Source: an uncultured Eubacteriales bacterium (GTDB taxonomy: Bacteria; Bacillota; Clostridia; Christensenellales; Aristaeellaceae). Taken from it: a DNA stretch of 64,000 nt. Location: positions 61,886 to 125,885 of the forward strand of contig ONRC01000001.1 in assembly GCA_900320085.1 (NCBI GenBank), written 5' to 3'. This document shows positions 8,720 through 17,662 of the stretch, piece by piece. Both the position numbers and the translations under genes were made by a program. The stretch's first letter is position 1. Every line of letters begins with the position of its first letter. The notes beneath the pieces are model-generated. The model searched no databases. It worked only from the letters and a program-made list of their open reading frames with translations, and was not told the origin of the DNA.

Positions 8720-8736
8720 TTCGTGAAATTCACGAA
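8720..8736. promoter_or_regulatory. Operator-like perfect palindrome upstream of GH3
   Basis: TTCGTGAA-A-TTCACGAA is a perfect 8-1-8 inverted repeat 75 bases before the GH3 start. It lies where a regulator of the sugar operon could bind, but no regulator gene is in the window and no matching family consensus was recognised. The rest of 8646-8986 holds only a short hairpin (CACAAT/ATTGTG, 8862-8877) and no credible gene. Confidence 0.4.
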
Positions 8737-8986
8737 TGAATGCGCGCAGGCTTTCAGCCATAAAACAATCTCTTTTCGTATTGCGATTATGGATATAAAT
8801 GAAAATACGCCTATGGCGGGAAGACAAGGCGAGTGAAAGCCCGGCGCTCAGCCTGCGCCTGCACAATGATAATTGTGTTTTCCGACGCAATACGCCCCTC
8901 TAAGAATCCGCAATGAACGCATCAGTGGATCTATCAATCGCCGTTCTTCGTTCCGAAAGCCCAGGGTTCTAACCCTTCTCACTGGT

Positions 8987-11002
8987 TTAGTGCTCCGCCT
9001 TCCGCATGCGTTCGCGGCGGCGGCGGGAGGGCTGGTGCTTGTCGATGGGCGTGTCGCCGCGGAGGGCGAAGAGCTGGTCGCGCAGCTTGGCAGCCTTCTC
9101 GAAGTCCAGCTCGGAGGCTGCGGTGAGCATCTGATCCTCCAATTGCTTGATCCATTCGTCTTTTTCGTCCGCGTCCATGCCGCCGCCGATCTCTTCGCTG
9201 GTCTTGTCGGTGATTTCCAGCAAGGCCCGCACAGCGGTTTTCACGGATTCAGGGGTGATGCCGTTGACCCGGTTGTATTCCTCCTGGATGGCGCGGCGGC
9301 GGTTGGTTTCTCCGATGGCGGCCATCATGGAGTCCGTAGGCGCGTCGGCGTACATGATCACGCGGCCTTCCACGTTGCGGGCGGCGCGGCCTATGGTCTG
9401 AATCAGGCTGGTTTCGGAGCGAAGGAAGCCCTCCTTGTCCGCGTCCAGAATGGCGACCAGCGCCACCTCCGGCAGGTCCAGGCCTTCGCGCAGCAGGTTG
9501 ATGCCCACCAGCACGTCGTATTCGCCCATGCGCAGCTCGCGGATCAGCTTGGTGCGCTCCAGGGTCACGATGTCGGAATGCAGATAGCGCACGCGGATGC
9601 CCAGCTCGTCCAGGTAATCCGTCAGGCGTTCAGCCATTTTCTTGGTGAGCGTGGTCACCAGGACGCGCTCGCCTTTCTCCACCACCTTATGGATTTCCCC
9701 CACCAGGTCGTCCACCTGGCCGGTGGCGGGGCGCACGATGATCTTGGGGTCGAGCAAACCGGTCGGTCGGATGATCTGCTCCACGATCTGGCTGGCCCGC
9801 TCCCGCTCGTAAGGCGCGGGGGTGGCGGACACGTAAATCACCTGCTTCACCCGGGCGTCAAATTCCTCATAGGTCAGGGGCCGGTTGTCGAAGGCCGAGG
9901 GCAGGCGGAAGCCGTACTGCACCAGCATGTTCTTCCGCGCCCGGTCGCCTGCGTACATGGCGCGGATCTGGGGCACGGTCACGTGGCTTTCGTCGATCAT
10001 CACCAGGAAGCCCTTGGGGAAATAATCCAGCAGGGAATAGGGCGGGTCGCCGGGCTGGCGGCCGTCGAAGTAGCGGCTGTAGTTTTCGATGCCGGTACAG
10101 AAGCCGATCTCCCGCAGCATCTCGATGTCGTACTTGGTGCGCTGCTCGATGCGCTGGGCCTCCAGCAGCTTGCCCTCCGCCTCGAACGCAGCCTTCTGGG
10201 CGTACATATCCCGCTCGATATGGGCGATGTTGTCCTCCCGGTTTTCCACGCTGGTGGCGTAGTGGGTGGCGGGGAAGATGGCGGCGTGCTGCACAGTATG
10301 CAGCAGGTGTCCATCGGTCACGTTGAACTCCCCGATACGGTCGATCTCATCGCCAAAAAACTCCACTCGGACGCCATTTTCCCGTTGCCCGGCAGGGATC
10401 ACCTCCACTGTGTCCCCACGAACCCGGAAATTTCCGCGCTCAAACGCCACATCGTTGCGTTCGTACTGGATTTCCACCAGCCGCCGCATCAGCTCCTCCG
10501 GGCTCATTTCCATACCAGGACGGAGGGAAATCATCTGGCCCTCGTACTCGCTGGGGTCGCCCATGGAATAAATGCAGGACACAGAGGCGACAATAATCAC
10601 GTCGTTCCTCTCCTTCAGCGCGGCGGTGGCGCTGTGGCGCAGGCGGTCGATTTCCTCGTTGACGGATGCGTCCTTTTCAATGTAGGTGTCGGAAGAAGGG
10701 ATGTAGGCTTCCGGCTGGTAATAATCGTAATAAGAAACAAAGTATTCCACCGCGCTGTCGGGGAAGAAGGCCTTGAACTCGCTGCATAGCTGGGCGGCCA
10801 GGGTTTTGTTGTGGGCGATCACCAGCGTGGGCCGCTGCACCTTTTCGATGACTGACGCCATGGTGAACGTTTTGCCCGAGCCCGTCACGCCCAGCAGCAC
10901 CTGGGCAGGCATGCCCGCCTGCACCCCCGCCGCCAGCGCTTCGATAGCCTGGGGCTGGTCACCCCGCGCGGTGTAAGGCGCTTTCAATACAAACTGACCC
11001 AT
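8987..11002 (-). CDS. uvrB: UvrB, excinuclease ABC subunit B
   Basis: UvrB is the damage-verifying helicase-like subunit of UvrABC nucleotide excision repair. The 671-aa protein has Walker A GVTGSGKT (residues 38-45), the [12 protein letters not shown] beta-hairpin that probes the lesion, DESHVT Walker B, the IGRAARN helicase motif VI and a C-terminal UVR domain (about 625-660, [12 protein letters not shown]) that contacts UvrA and UvrC. The ATG at 11000-11002 has GGAGG five bases upstream. It is alone here: uvrA, which commonly follows, is absent. Expression is from the promoter at 11122-11150; no LexA box was noticed. Confidence 0.98.
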   Translation of the reverse strand: MGQFVLKAPYTARGDQPQAIEALAAGVQAGMPAQVLLGVTGSGKTFTMASVIEKVQRPTLVIAHNKTLAAQLCSEFKAFFPDSAVEYFVSYYDYYQPEAYIPSSDTYIEKDASVNEEIDRLRHSATAALKERNDVIIVASVSCIYSMGDPSEYEGQMISLRPGMEMSPEELMRRLVEIQYERNDVAFERGNFRVRGDTVEVIPAGQRENGVRVEFFGDEIDRIGEFNVTDGHLLHTVQHAAIFPATHYATSVENREDNIAHIERDMYAQKAAFEAEGKLLEAQRIEQRTKYDIEMLREIGFCTGIENYSRYFDGRQPGDPPYSLLDYFPKGFLVMIDESHVTVPQIRAMYAGDRARKNMLVQYGFRLPSAFDNRPLTYEEFDARVKQVIYVSATPAPYERERASQIVEQIIRPTGLLDPKIIVRPATGQVDDLVGEIHKVVEKGERVLVTTLTKKMAERLTDYLDELGIRVRYLHSDIVTLERTKLIRELRMGEYDVLVGINLLREGLDLPEVALVAILDADKEGFLRSETSLIQTIGRAARNVEGRVIMYADAPTDSMMAAIGETNRRRAIQEEYNRVNGITPESVKTAVRALLEITDKTSEEIGGGMDADEKDEWIKQLEDQMLTAASELDFEKAAKLRDQLFALRGDTPIDKHQPSRRRRERMRKAEH

Positions 11003-11121
11003 GGGAACCTCCGGTTTATCTTTTCAAAAAAGGGAAACATTTGTTTTGTGTTTTGATGCTCGGCGCTTTTCCATTCGGAAGCGCCGAGACGCGCCACGGC
11101 TTCGCCCGTGCGCTCATCCTT

Positions 11122-11150
11122 GTTATATCATAATTACCGTTCTTTGCCAA
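11122..11150 (-). promoter_or_regulatory. Sigma-A promoter of uvrB
   Basis: On the minus strand TTGGCA (11145-11150), 17-bp spacer, TATAAC (11122-11127). The predicted leader is about 115 bases. The match is near consensus in both boxes. Confidence 0.75.
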
Positions 11151-11314
11151 CATAAAAATATTGGCTGGGAAGCGCCGAAAGAAACGCAGCTTCCTTTCGA
11201 TATGCTGAAAAAAACTTGCTGGAAGCGGGTTTGCGGCCCGTTTCCAGCAGAAAGCGGCGGCGTTATGCCGGGCACAATGACCGCGAACGGAATGATTTTG
11301 CGGAGGTGTGCCCC

Positions 11315-12568
11315 ATGGCCCAGTATCGGATTTTCCATTCGCCCCGGCTGTCCGGGGAGGTTCAGATCAGTACGGCGAAAAACGCGGTGCTGCCCATTTT
11401 GACCGCGGCGCTTTTGACCCAGGAGGAAGTGATTTTACATCAAATGCCCCGGCTGACCGACGTTGACCACATGCTGGGCATCCTGCGCTCCTGCGGCGCG
11501 GAAACGGAAACGGACAGCGCGGACGCGCGGGTGCGGTGCGTGGCCGTGGACAGCCCCAGCGATCATGCGCTGCTGCGCACGATGCGGGCGTCGGTGCTGA
11601 TCCTGGGCCCGCTGGCAGCCCGGAACGGTCAGTGCAGCCTCACCATGCCCGGCGGCTGCGCCATCGGACAGCGGCCCATTGACCTGCACCTGAAAGGCTT
11701 GCAGAAATTAGGCGCGAAGGTGGAGCAGGAGGGCGGCACGGTGACGGTCAGCGGAAGCCTGAAGGGGGCCAACGTGTATCTGGATTTTCCTTCCGTCGGG
11801 GCCACGGAAAACCTGGTCATGGCGGCGACCCTGGCGAAGGGCGTCACCCGCATCGAGAACGCCGCCAAGGAGCCGGAGATCACCGACCTGTGCCATTTTC
11901 TGACGCTGATGGGCGCACGCATCGCCGGGGCGGGCACAGCGAATATTATCATCGAGGGCGTGGAACGGCTCCACGGCGCGGAATACACGCCCATTCCCGA
12001 CCGCATCGAGGCGGGTACCCTGGCCTGCGCCGCCGCGCTGACCGAGGGCAGCGTGCTGCTGGAGCGGGCGCGCACCGACCACATGCGGGCGCTGCTGTTC
12101 AAATTATCCGAATCCGGCGTCATCTGCCAGGAGGACAGCCGGGGCCTGCGCCTGCGCGGTAAAGCGCGGCATCCTATGGAGGCCCGCACTTTATCGTACC
12201 CCGGATTTCCCACCGACATGCAGGCCCCGCTGATGGTGGTGGCGACCCAGACCCATGGGTTATCCGTTTTCCTGGAAACAATTTTTGAAAACCGCTACAT
12301 GCACGTGGTGGAGCTGAACCGGATGGGGGCGAAAATTCGGGTGGAGGGACAGCTTGCCCTGATTCAGGGCGGCCACGTCCTGACCGGCGCCCACGTGTCC
12401 GCCACTGATCTTCGCGCAGCCGCCGCGCTGATGCTGGCCGGGCTGGTCGCCCAGGGTGAGACCATCCTATCTGACACAGTGGGGCACCTGTTGCGCGGGT
12501 ATGAAGGGCTGGAAGATAAACTGAAAACCCTCGGCGCGGAGGTGGAAAAGATCGGCAAAGGGGAATAG
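11315..12568 (+). CDS. murA: MurA, UDP-N-acetylglucosamine 1-carboxyvinyltransferase
   Basis: MurA transfers enolpyruvate from PEP to UDP-GlcNAc, the first committed step of peptidoglycan synthesis. The 417-aa protein begins with the SGEVQISTAKNAVLPILTAALL region (Lys-Asn substrate ligands) and carries PGGCAIGQRPIDLHLKGL. The Cys in that loop is residue 115, the position alkylated by fosfomycin, so the enzyme should be fosfomycin-sensitive. The open frame extends 33 codons upstream, but the ATG at 11315 has GGAGGTG six bases before it and matches the family start. It is divergent from uvrB. It may be one of two MurA paralogues, as is common in Firmicutes. Confidence 0.95.
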   Translation: MAQYRIFHSPRLSGEVQISTAKNAVLPILTAALLTQEEVILHQMPRLTDVDHMLGILRSCGAETETDSADARVRCVAVDSPSDHALLRTMRASVLILGPLAARNGQCSLTMPGGCAIGQRPIDLHLKGLQKLGAKVEQEGGTVTVSGSLKGANVYLDFPSVGATENLVMAATLAKGVTRIENAAKEPEITDLCHFLTLMGARIAGAGTANIIIEGVERLHGAEYTPIPDRIEAGTLACAAALTEGSVLLERARTDHMRALLFKLSESGVICQEDSRGLRLRGKARHPMEARTLSYPGFPTDMQAPLMVVATQTHGLSVFLETIFENRYMHVVELNRMGAKIRVEGQLALIQGGHVLTGAHVSATDLRAAAALMLAGLVAQGETILSDTVGHLLRGYEGLEDKLKTLGAEVEKIGKGE

Positions 12569-12591
12569 AACAAAGGCAGAAGGAAAACGAG

Positions 12592-12884
12592 AGTTCAGAG
12601 TTCAGATTGATCACGATGATAACAAACAGCTTGAACAAGAAACTTCTACTGCAAACGTTATTCTGTCATCCCGACCGAAGCGGAGGCGAGAGCCGAAGCA
12701 GAGTGGAGGGACCTGGGAGTTTGCGATCAGGTTGCTTGGTGAAGGGAGTTTCTCTCAGGTCCCTCGACTCCATTCCGCTCTCGCTCCACTTCGCTCGGGA
12801 TGGCAATGATAATTGAGCGATCAAATATTTATTAGCCGATTTCATAGCGCATTGTATATAAATCTGTACTCTGAACTCTGTACA
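12592..12884. repeat. Heptamer-armed inverted repeat, copy 1 (loop holds another palindrome)
   Basis: The left arm is two tandem AGTTCAG units (12592-12605). The right arm is CTGTACT, CTGAACT and CTGTACA (12864-12884), the reverse complement with substitutions. The loop contains a separate palindrome at 12664-12806. This is the same design as the copies at 18.96, 32.64, 38.98 and 50.79 kb, but with a G in place of the A at the unit's end. The region lies between murA and the next gene and carries no gene I can support. Confidence 0.7.
12664..12806. repeat. Imperfect palindrome of the GTCATCCCGA type
   Basis: TGTCATCCCGACCGAAGCGG at the left pairs with CGCTCGGGATGGCA at the right, and GGGACCTGGGAG pairs with CTCAGGTCCC inside. 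The whole would fold as one long hairpin of about 140 nt. Intergenic repeats starting GTCATCC are widespread in bacteria. It sits inside the loop of the heptamer-armed element. Confidence 0.75.
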
Positions 12885-12931
12885 CTCGTTCCAGCGTTAA
12901 ATTGCCCTTTAGGCATCTTAACGCAACACGT

Positions 12932-14296
12932 TTATTTCAGCGGGATGACGACTTCTTCCGAAAAAATGCGGTTCAAGTCGGGATCGGGAAAAGCGGGTGG
13001 CTGATATGGAAATTCATCCCGGTCAAAGGCGAAATGGAGTTCCCGGGGGATTTCCTTCATTCCGCCCCAGGAATAATCAATGGCGGTATAGTATTGTCCG
13101 TTCTCATCCTGGCTGGCGCCGTTCCAGTTGCCCTCACCCTCCATTTCCAGAAATTCGATCAGGTTTCCGCTTTCATCCAGCAGCGCGGGATAGCCGCAGC
13201 GTTCCGCCAGGGCCAGGGCGGCTTCCGGGGTGTTTTCGTTGGGATACAGGCGCAGCTCGATCAGGGTGGACAGGGGCGAGAGCGCGCACTTTTCCACCTT
13301 CACCCGGCAGTCGGGCAGCTCAAATTCCATGCGCGCGTCCACCCGGCTTTCCCGCGCGGCGTCGGCATCCAGAGTAAAGGGAATGTGGATTTCGGTGGTC
13401 TGTTTCATCTGGGTGGGATACATAGCGGTCTGGTGATAGGCGGGGTACGCGCCAAATTCCTCCGGCACCAGATAACGGTTCTGCTCTTCCTCCATCAGCA
13501 GCTGTCCGCTTGCGTCCACCACGGTGTACCCTTCCTGATACCAGTACCGCGCGTCCATCTGGAAGGGGTGGGCGACGGTCAAGCCAGCCTTCTGAATCTG
13601 CTCCCGGCGGCAGCTGAAATCCTCTTTGCCCCCGTAGTTGCCGTTTTCATCTATGCCAAACACCGCGTCGTAATCGTACCACATCCAGGGGTCGCACACC
13701 ACCATCGGCCCTTCCGGGCGCTGCACGGTGAACACCGCTTCGCCCTGGATGACGCCGGTATATTGCTTTTCCAAGGCGCGGGCGATGCAGCCGCCGACGA
13801 CGGGATTCCGCTCGGCCTCCGTCATGTCGATGCGGAATATGTCAGGCAGCCATTGGTTTTCCAAACTGCCAAACTCCATGCCAATCCATTCCTCGTCCAG
13901 GTACACCCCGTCCAGCGTCACCATGGCCAAATCCTCCGGTTTTTGATTTTCCACGGTGAAGGACAGGGCCAGCCGCTCGCCGTCGAACACCAAGCCGTCC
14001 AATTCCGCGCGGATGTTGTCCGCTTCGGCGGAGTATTCCATGTGCTGCGCCATGTTTCGTAATTGTTCGGGCGGCTCCTGGCCGTTCAGCAGATATTGCA
14101 AAATCCCCGTCTGGCTGGCCGCGTAGGCCGCGCCTGCAAGCAGCAGGGTCAGCAGCAGGGCAATGACCAGCACGGTCGCCGGTCTGACCAGTTTCTTGGT
14201 TTTCATGTTCGTTTTTTCCTCCAATGCTTGTTCCAACCGCAGATGCGCGCTTTCCGGCACGGAGGGGTAAACCGAATCAAAGCGAATGTCGTTCAT
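12932..14296 (-). CDS. Membrane-anchored probable anti-sigma partner of the ECF factor
   Basis: The 454-aa protein has a short cytosolic N-terminus (about 38 aa), one membrane helix (about residues 40-60, VLVIALLLTLLLAGAAYAA) and a long extracytoplasmic part of about 390 aa rich in beta-prone, acidic sequence. That topology and its 4-base ATGA overlap with the upstream ECF sigma gene are typical of anti-sigma factors; it resembles DUF4179-type proteins in layout, but I do not recognise a named domain. The frame stays open upstream inside the sigma gene; the ATG at 14294-14296 with AAGGAGGAGG just before it is the clear start. No cysteine-zinc (ZAS) motif is seen, so the inhibition mode is unknown. 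Confidence 0.7.
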   Translation of the reverse strand: MNDIRFDSVYPSVPESAHLRLEQALEEKTNMKTKKLVRPATVLVIALLLTLLLAGAAYAASQTGILQYLLNGQEPPEQLRNMAQHMEYSAEADNIRAELDGLVFDGERLALSFTVENQKPEDLAMVTLDGVYLDEEWIGMEFGSLENQWLPDIFRIDMTEAERNPVVGGCIARALEKQYTGVIQGEAVFTVQRPEGPMVVCDPWMWYDYDAVFGIDENGNYGGKEDFSCRREQIQKAGLTVAHPFQMDARYWYQEGYTVVDASGQLLMEEEQNRYLVPEEFGAYPAYHQTAMYPTQMKQTTEIHIPFTLDADAARESRVDARMEFELPDCRVKVEKCALSPLSTLIELRLYPNENTPEAALALAERCGYPALLDESGNLIEFLEMEGEGNWNGASQDENGQYYTAIDYSWGGMKEIPRELHFAFDRDEFPYQPPAFPDPDLNRIFSEEVVIPLK

Positions 14297-14763
14297 GGTT
14301 CCTCCTCCTTGAGCATCTGCTTCATTTTGTTCAGCCCCTCCCGGATGCGGCCCTTCACCGTGGTTTGCGGCAGGGTGAGCATCCGGGCGATTTCCGGCAC
14401 GGAGTATCCGCTCAGGTGATGCAGCGCCACGCACAGCCTTTGCTTTTCGGGCAAGGCTTCCAGCGCGGCCTGCACGTCCAGATCCCGGTTTCGCTCCGGC
14501 GCGGGGTGGGTATCTTCCAAGGGCTCTTCCTTCTGCCGGAAACGCTTCCGCTGTATATCCCGGATGGCGTTGACGAGAATGCGCATCAGCCACGCCTCGA
14601 ACCGCGCTTCATCCCGCAGGGAGGGCAGCCGCCGCCACGCGGCGAACACAGCGTTCTGCATCGCGTCGGCAGCGTCGAACTCATTCCCCAGCATTGCCCG
14701 CGCCGTGCGGTACATTCGCCCCTCCATCCCGCGCACCCGCCGGTCAAATTCCGCTTCGGTCAT
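14293..14763 (-). CDS. ECF-type RNA polymerase sigma factor
   Basis: The 156-aa protein has region 2 (about residues 10-75, DAADAMQNAVFAAWRRLPSL and FEAWLMRILVNAIRD) and region 4 (about 100-150, ALEALPEKQRLCVALHHLSG then SVPEIARMLTLPQTTVKGRI, the -35-binding helix-turn-helix). Regions 1 and 3 are absent, as usual for ECF factors. It is translationally coupled to the membrane partner at 12932-14296. A perfect 16-bp palindrome lies at 14780-14795, between start and promoter region. I could not read a convincing self-recognised ECF promoter here, unlike the second pair at 24.4 kb. The ligand or stress sensed is unknown. Confidence 0.9.
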   Translation of the reverse strand: MTEAEFDRRVRGMEGRMYRTARAMLGNEFDAADAMQNAVFAAWRRLPSLRDEARFEAWLMRILVNAIRDIQRKRFRQKEEPLEDTHPAPERNRDLDVQAALEALPEKQRLCVALHHLSGYSVPEIARMLTLPQTTVKGRIREGLNKMKQMLKEEEP

Positions 14764-14779
14764 GTTGAATCATCCTTAC

Positions 14780-14795
14780 TGAAAACATGTTTTCA
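14780..14795. promoter_or_regulatory. Perfect 16-bp palindrome upstream of the ECF sigma gene
   Basis: TGAAAACATGTTTTCA is a perfect 8+8 inverted repeat 16 bases before the ATG. It could be a repressor site or just a small hairpin in the leader. Confidence 0.35.
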
Positions 14796-14838
14796 CATAG
14801 ATAGACGGAGGAAACAGGCAAAACGATCAATTCAAAAC

Positions 14839-14864
14839 AAAAAAAGCCCCGCGCGAAGCGGGGC
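14839..14864 (-). terminator. Rho-independent terminator of the amino-acid binding protein gene
   Basis: A perfect stem GCCCCGC/GCGGGGC (14846-14852, 14858-14864), a 5-nt loop, and seven Ts on the minus strand (14839-14845). It lies 16 bases after the binding-protein stop. Confidence 0.9.
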
Positions 14865-14879
14865 GAAAGATTCACTCAA

Positions 14880-15677
14880 TTACACCGGGTTGGTCAGGTC
14901 AGCGCCGAAATACTTGATGGAGAGCGCCGCCAGGGTGCCGTCCTCGCGGGCCTGGGCCAGAATGGCGTTAATGGCTTCCACCAGGCTGGCGGTGTCGTCG
15001 GCTTTGCGGACGGGGTAGCACACCGGATCGCCGGGCACAGTCAGGACGATCTTGATGGGGGCGTCGGGATGCTCGCTCAGGTAATCATCCACGCTGCCCT
15101 TGGCGTTGATGGTGGCGTCCACGCGGCCCTGGGCCACCATGGACATGGTTTCGCCCAGCGTGTCCACATACACAACGGACGCGCCCATCTGCTCGGCGCG
15201 GAGGGCATAGGTGGAGTTGGGGGAGTTGGAGGTGGTGCGGCCGTTCAGGTCTTCCAGGGTCTTGATGTCCTCGTTGGTGTCCTTCACGGCCAGCACGATT
15301 TCGGTGTACACATAGGGATCGGAGAAGGAATACTTTTCGGCCCGCTCCTCGGTGTAGTCCACGCCGTTGCAGGCAATGTCAAAGCGGCCGGTGTCCACGC
15401 CCGCCAGGATGGAAGCCCAATCGGTTTCCATGTACTGGGGTTCCACGCCCAGGCCCTTGGCGATCAGCGCGCCGATTTCGATGTCAAAGCCCGTCAGTAC
15501 GTCGTTTTCATCGTGATAGGTCCAGGGGCTCCAGTTGCCCTCTGTGGCGATAATCAGGGTGCCGCGTTCCTTGATGCGGGCCAGCAGGTCGGGCTGGGCG
15601 TCCTCCGCCACGGCCAGCACGGAAACGGACAGCAGCATCACGGCCAGCAATACAGCAAACAGTTTCTTCACAGCCAT
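14880..15677 (-). CDS. Amino-acid ABC transporter substrate-binding protein (SBP family 3), orphan
   Basis: The 265-aa protein is a family-3 periplasmic-binding fold: GTLIIATEGNWSPWTYHDEN, LTGFDIEIGALIAKGLG, DIACNGVDYTEERAEKYSFSDPY and DLNGRTTSN mark the two lobes. It would bind a polar amino acid outside the cell. The signal peptide (residues 1-24) ends in an AVAED site for signal peptidase I and has no lipobox Cys, which is unusual for a Gram-positive binding protein. The frame is open upstream; the ATG at 15675-15677 with AAGGAGG is the start. No permease or ATPase gene is near, and it has its own promoter and terminator, so it is a single-gene unit serving a transporter encoded elsewhere. 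Confidence 0.88.
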   Translation of the reverse strand: MAVKKLFAVLLAVMLLSVSVLAVAEDAQPDLLARIKERGTLIIATEGNWSPWTYHDENDVLTGFDIEIGALIAKGLGVEPQYMETDWASILAGVDTGRFDIACNGVDYTEERAEKYSFSDPYVYTEIVLAVKDTNEDIKTLEDLNGRTTSNSPNSTYALRAEQMGASVVYVDTLGETMSMVAQGRVDATINAKGSVDDYLSEHPDAPIKIVLTVPGDPVCYPVRKADDTASLVEAINAILAQAREDGTLAALSIKYFGADLTNPV

Positions 15678-15742
15678 GTTCCTCCTTGTAAATAAAATTT
15701 CGATGATATTCCCGAACCATAAAACCCATCGGGAACAAAGGT

Positions 15743-15771
15743 ATCTTATCATGCTTTGCCTATTCAGTCAA
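15743..15771 (-). promoter_or_regulatory. Sigma-A promoter of the orphan binding protein
   Basis: On the minus strand TTGACT (15766-15771), 17-bp spacer, TAAGAT (15743-15748), 66 bases before the start. Confidence 0.75.
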
Positions 15772-15796
15772 TGGTGATATTTACAGATTTTTCTAA

Positions 15797-17119
15797 TTAA
15801 CGCTCCTGCAATTTCTGCATCAGATCATTGACCAGGGTATGGATGGAGGGGGAGGCTTTCATGTCGGCGGCGACCTTCTGGCAGGCATGGTTGACGGTGG
15901 AATGGTCGCGGCCGCCGAAGCAGTCGCCGATGGCGGTGAGCGGCGCTTCCACCAGTTCGCGGGAAATGTACATGGCGATCTGGCGGGGCGTGACGAATTC
16001 CCGGTTCCGGCGCGCGCCCTTGAGGTCGGCGGCGGTCACGTTATAATAGGTTGCGACGGCTTCCATCACGTCCTCGCAGGTCACATGGCGCGGCTCAGAA
16101 CGGGCGAAGATTTCCCGCAGCGCGTCCTCGGCCAGGGCTTTGTCCACCGGCTTGCCGGTCAGGGAGGAATAGGCCACCAGACGGGTCAGGCAGCCTTCCA
16201 ACTCCCGCACGTTGTTGGTCACGCGCTCGGCGATCATGGTGAGCACGGAATTGTCCACGTTCAGCATTTCTTCCTCGGCCTTGCGGCGCAGGATGGCCAC
16301 GCGGGTTTCCAGATCGGGCTTGGAAATATCGGCGATCAGGCCCCATTCAAAGCGGCTCACCAGCCGCTCCTCCAGCTTTACGATGTCCCGGGGCGGCTTG
16401 TCGCTGGTCATGATGATCTGCTTTCCGGCGGTGTGGAGGGTGTTGAAGGTGTGGAAGAATTCCTCCTGCATGCCCATTTTGCCGGTCAGGAACTGCACAT
16501 CGTCCACCATCAGCACGTCGATATTCCGGTATTTTTCCCGGAATTCCGGCTGGGTTTTTTTATTCAGCGCGTTCACCATCTCGTTCATGAACAGCTCGCT
16601 GGTCACGTACTTGATGCGCAGCTTCGGGTTCTGGCTGAGCATATAGTTTCCGATGGCGTGCATCAGGTGGGTTTTGCCCAGGCCCACGCCGCCATAGATG
16701 AACAGCGGGTTATAGGCGTCCGCCGGGGCTTCGGCCACCGCCAGCGCTGCCGCGTGGGCGAAGCGGTTGTTGCTGCCCACCACGAAGGTATCAAAGGTAT
16801 ACTTGGGGTTCAGGTTGGCGTTGTCGGCGGGCTTTTCCTCCACTCCAGCACCCGCAAGATATTTCTCGGTCTGCGCGGGCGTAAGGATGACCGCCTTCAC
16901 GGGCCGCCCTGCCACCTCGCTGAGCGAATTGCCGATCAGGGCGGAGTAACGCGGTACCACAAAGCTGTAATAGAAATCCGTCACCGCGCCGATATAAAAC
17001 TGATCTCCCTCAGCGCCCAGGGGCTTCAGCGCCGCCTTGATCCAGGTGTTGAAGGTGACCTCGGTCATCTCCCGGTGCATGACTGTGCACGCCTGGTCCC
17101 ATACTGCTTGTATCTCCAT
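15797..17119 (-). CDS. dnaA: DnaA, chromosomal replication initiator
   Basis: DnaA binds 9-bp boxes at oriC, melts the origin and loads the helicase. The 440-aa product has domain I (residues 1-80, FNTWIKAALKPL), a short linker, the AAA+ domain with Walker A GGVGLGKTH (Lys149) and Walker B VLMVDDVQFL, and domain IV with the signature FGGRDHSTVNHACQKV for DNA binding. The frame extends upstream, but the ATG at 17117-17119 gives the normal N-terminus; GGAGG lies 12 bases upstream, a rather long spacing. The gene normally found next, dnaN, is missing: an amino-acid binding protein follows instead. The DnaA boxes in its leader suggest autoregulation. Confidence 0.97.
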   Translation of the reverse strand: MEIQAVWDQACTVMHREMTEVTFNTWIKAALKPLGAEGDQFYIGAVTDFYYSFVVPRYSALIGNSLSEVAGRPVKAVILTPAQTEKYLAGAGVEEKPADNANLNPKYTFDTFVVGSNNRFAHAAALAVAEAPADAYNPLFIYGGVGLGKTHLMHAIGNYMLSQNPKLRIKYVTSELFMNEMVNALNKKTQPEFREKYRNIDVLMVDDVQFLTGKMGMQEEFFHTFNTLHTAGKQIIMTSDKPPRDIVKLEERLVSRFEWGLIADISKPDLETRVAILRRKAEEEMLNVDNSVLTMIAERVTNNVRELEGCLTRLVAYSSLTGKPVDKALAEDALREIFARSEPRHVTCEDVMEAVATYYNVTAADLKGARRNREFVTPRQIAMYISRELVEAPLTAIGDCFGGRDHSTVNHACQKVAADMKASPSIHTLVNDLMQKLQER

Positions 17120-17224
17120 GAATAAAGCCTGCCTCCATGGTAAATCTATACAATCACATCTGTGCTTCGTTTCAGGAAAAGAGGAAAAAAAAGAACGCGC
17201 AGCCCAACGGAACGCGCGGCCGTA

Positions 17225-17233
17225 TGTGGATAA
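17225..17233 (-). promoter_or_regulatory. Perfect DnaA box
   Basis: TGTGGATAA on the plus strand is TTATCCACA on the minus strand. It sits about 45 bases downstream of the dnaA -10 box, in the dnaA leader, where it can serve initiation and autorepression. A one-mismatch box follows at 17239-17247 in the same orientation. Confidence 0.75.
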
Positions 17234-17276
17234 CTTTCTGTGGAAAACTTTCATCCACCTTTCCCCCGCGTTTTGT

Positions 17277-17305
17277 ATCATACCAGATTTCCCTTTTATT
17301 TTCAA
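17277..17305 (-). promoter_or_regulatory. Sigma-A promoter of dnaA
   Basis: On the minus strand TTGAAA (17300-17305), 17-bp spacer, TATGAT (17277-17282). The leader would be about 150 bases and contain the DnaA boxes. Confidence 0.7.
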
Positions 17306-17662
17306 GGGGAACCGATGTTTTTCCAATCAATAATAGTTTCTGTATGCTCTTCATACTGTTGATAACTCACAGACACCATCTATGGTGGTTTGCCCAGGCA
17401 TCCCGCACAAGCAGTGGAAAGTCAGAAAGTGTTTAATTGTATTATTATGCGCGATAATAATATTTATTCAGTTTCCCTCATTTTCACTGTGTCGAGCATA
17501 AAACTGTTCAATCTTTTTTTATCTCAGTGGAAAAAATCGTTAGACTTGTGACAGATAATTCGTAACAGAAAAGTAACGCTTCGCCGTCGTGAGCGCTGGA
17601 CAAACCCGCCAGAGTGTGGTATCTTTGAAAGGATTGCAAACCAACACGAAGGAGGCGGCGGT

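Larger units (their letters stand above)
17120..17662. other. Candidate replication origin (oriC)
   Basis: This 540-bp gene-free gap separates leftward dnaA from the rightward 158-aa gene, soj and parB. It holds one perfect DnaA box (17225-17233), two one-mismatch boxes (17239-17247 TGTGGAAAA; 17357-17365 TGTTGATAA), and an AT-rich stretch at 17432-17470 with an ATTATTAT/ATAATAAT inverted repeat (17441-17461) that could be the unwinding element. Only one box is perfect, which is few, so the call rests on gene context as much as on boxes. Confidence 0.55.

Noticed and set aside
8657..8890. 77-codon frame between GH3 and uvrB on the minus strand
   Set aside because: It has no ribosome site, no promoter that I could read, and includes the 17-bp palindrome; composition does not look coding.
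8873..10789. Long open frame antisense to uvrB, and similar long frames antisense to gdhA, pheT, glgP and the DUF5696 gene
   Set aside because: High third-position GC keeps the opposite frames open. The translations are His/Gly/Val/Gln-rich shadows with no ribosome sites, while the other strand carries well-known proteins.
12607..12816. A 69-codon open frame on the plus strand
   Set aside because: It is read across the GTCATCCCGA-type palindrome and its translation (CHPDRSGGESRSRVEG) is a repeat artefact without a coding start context.
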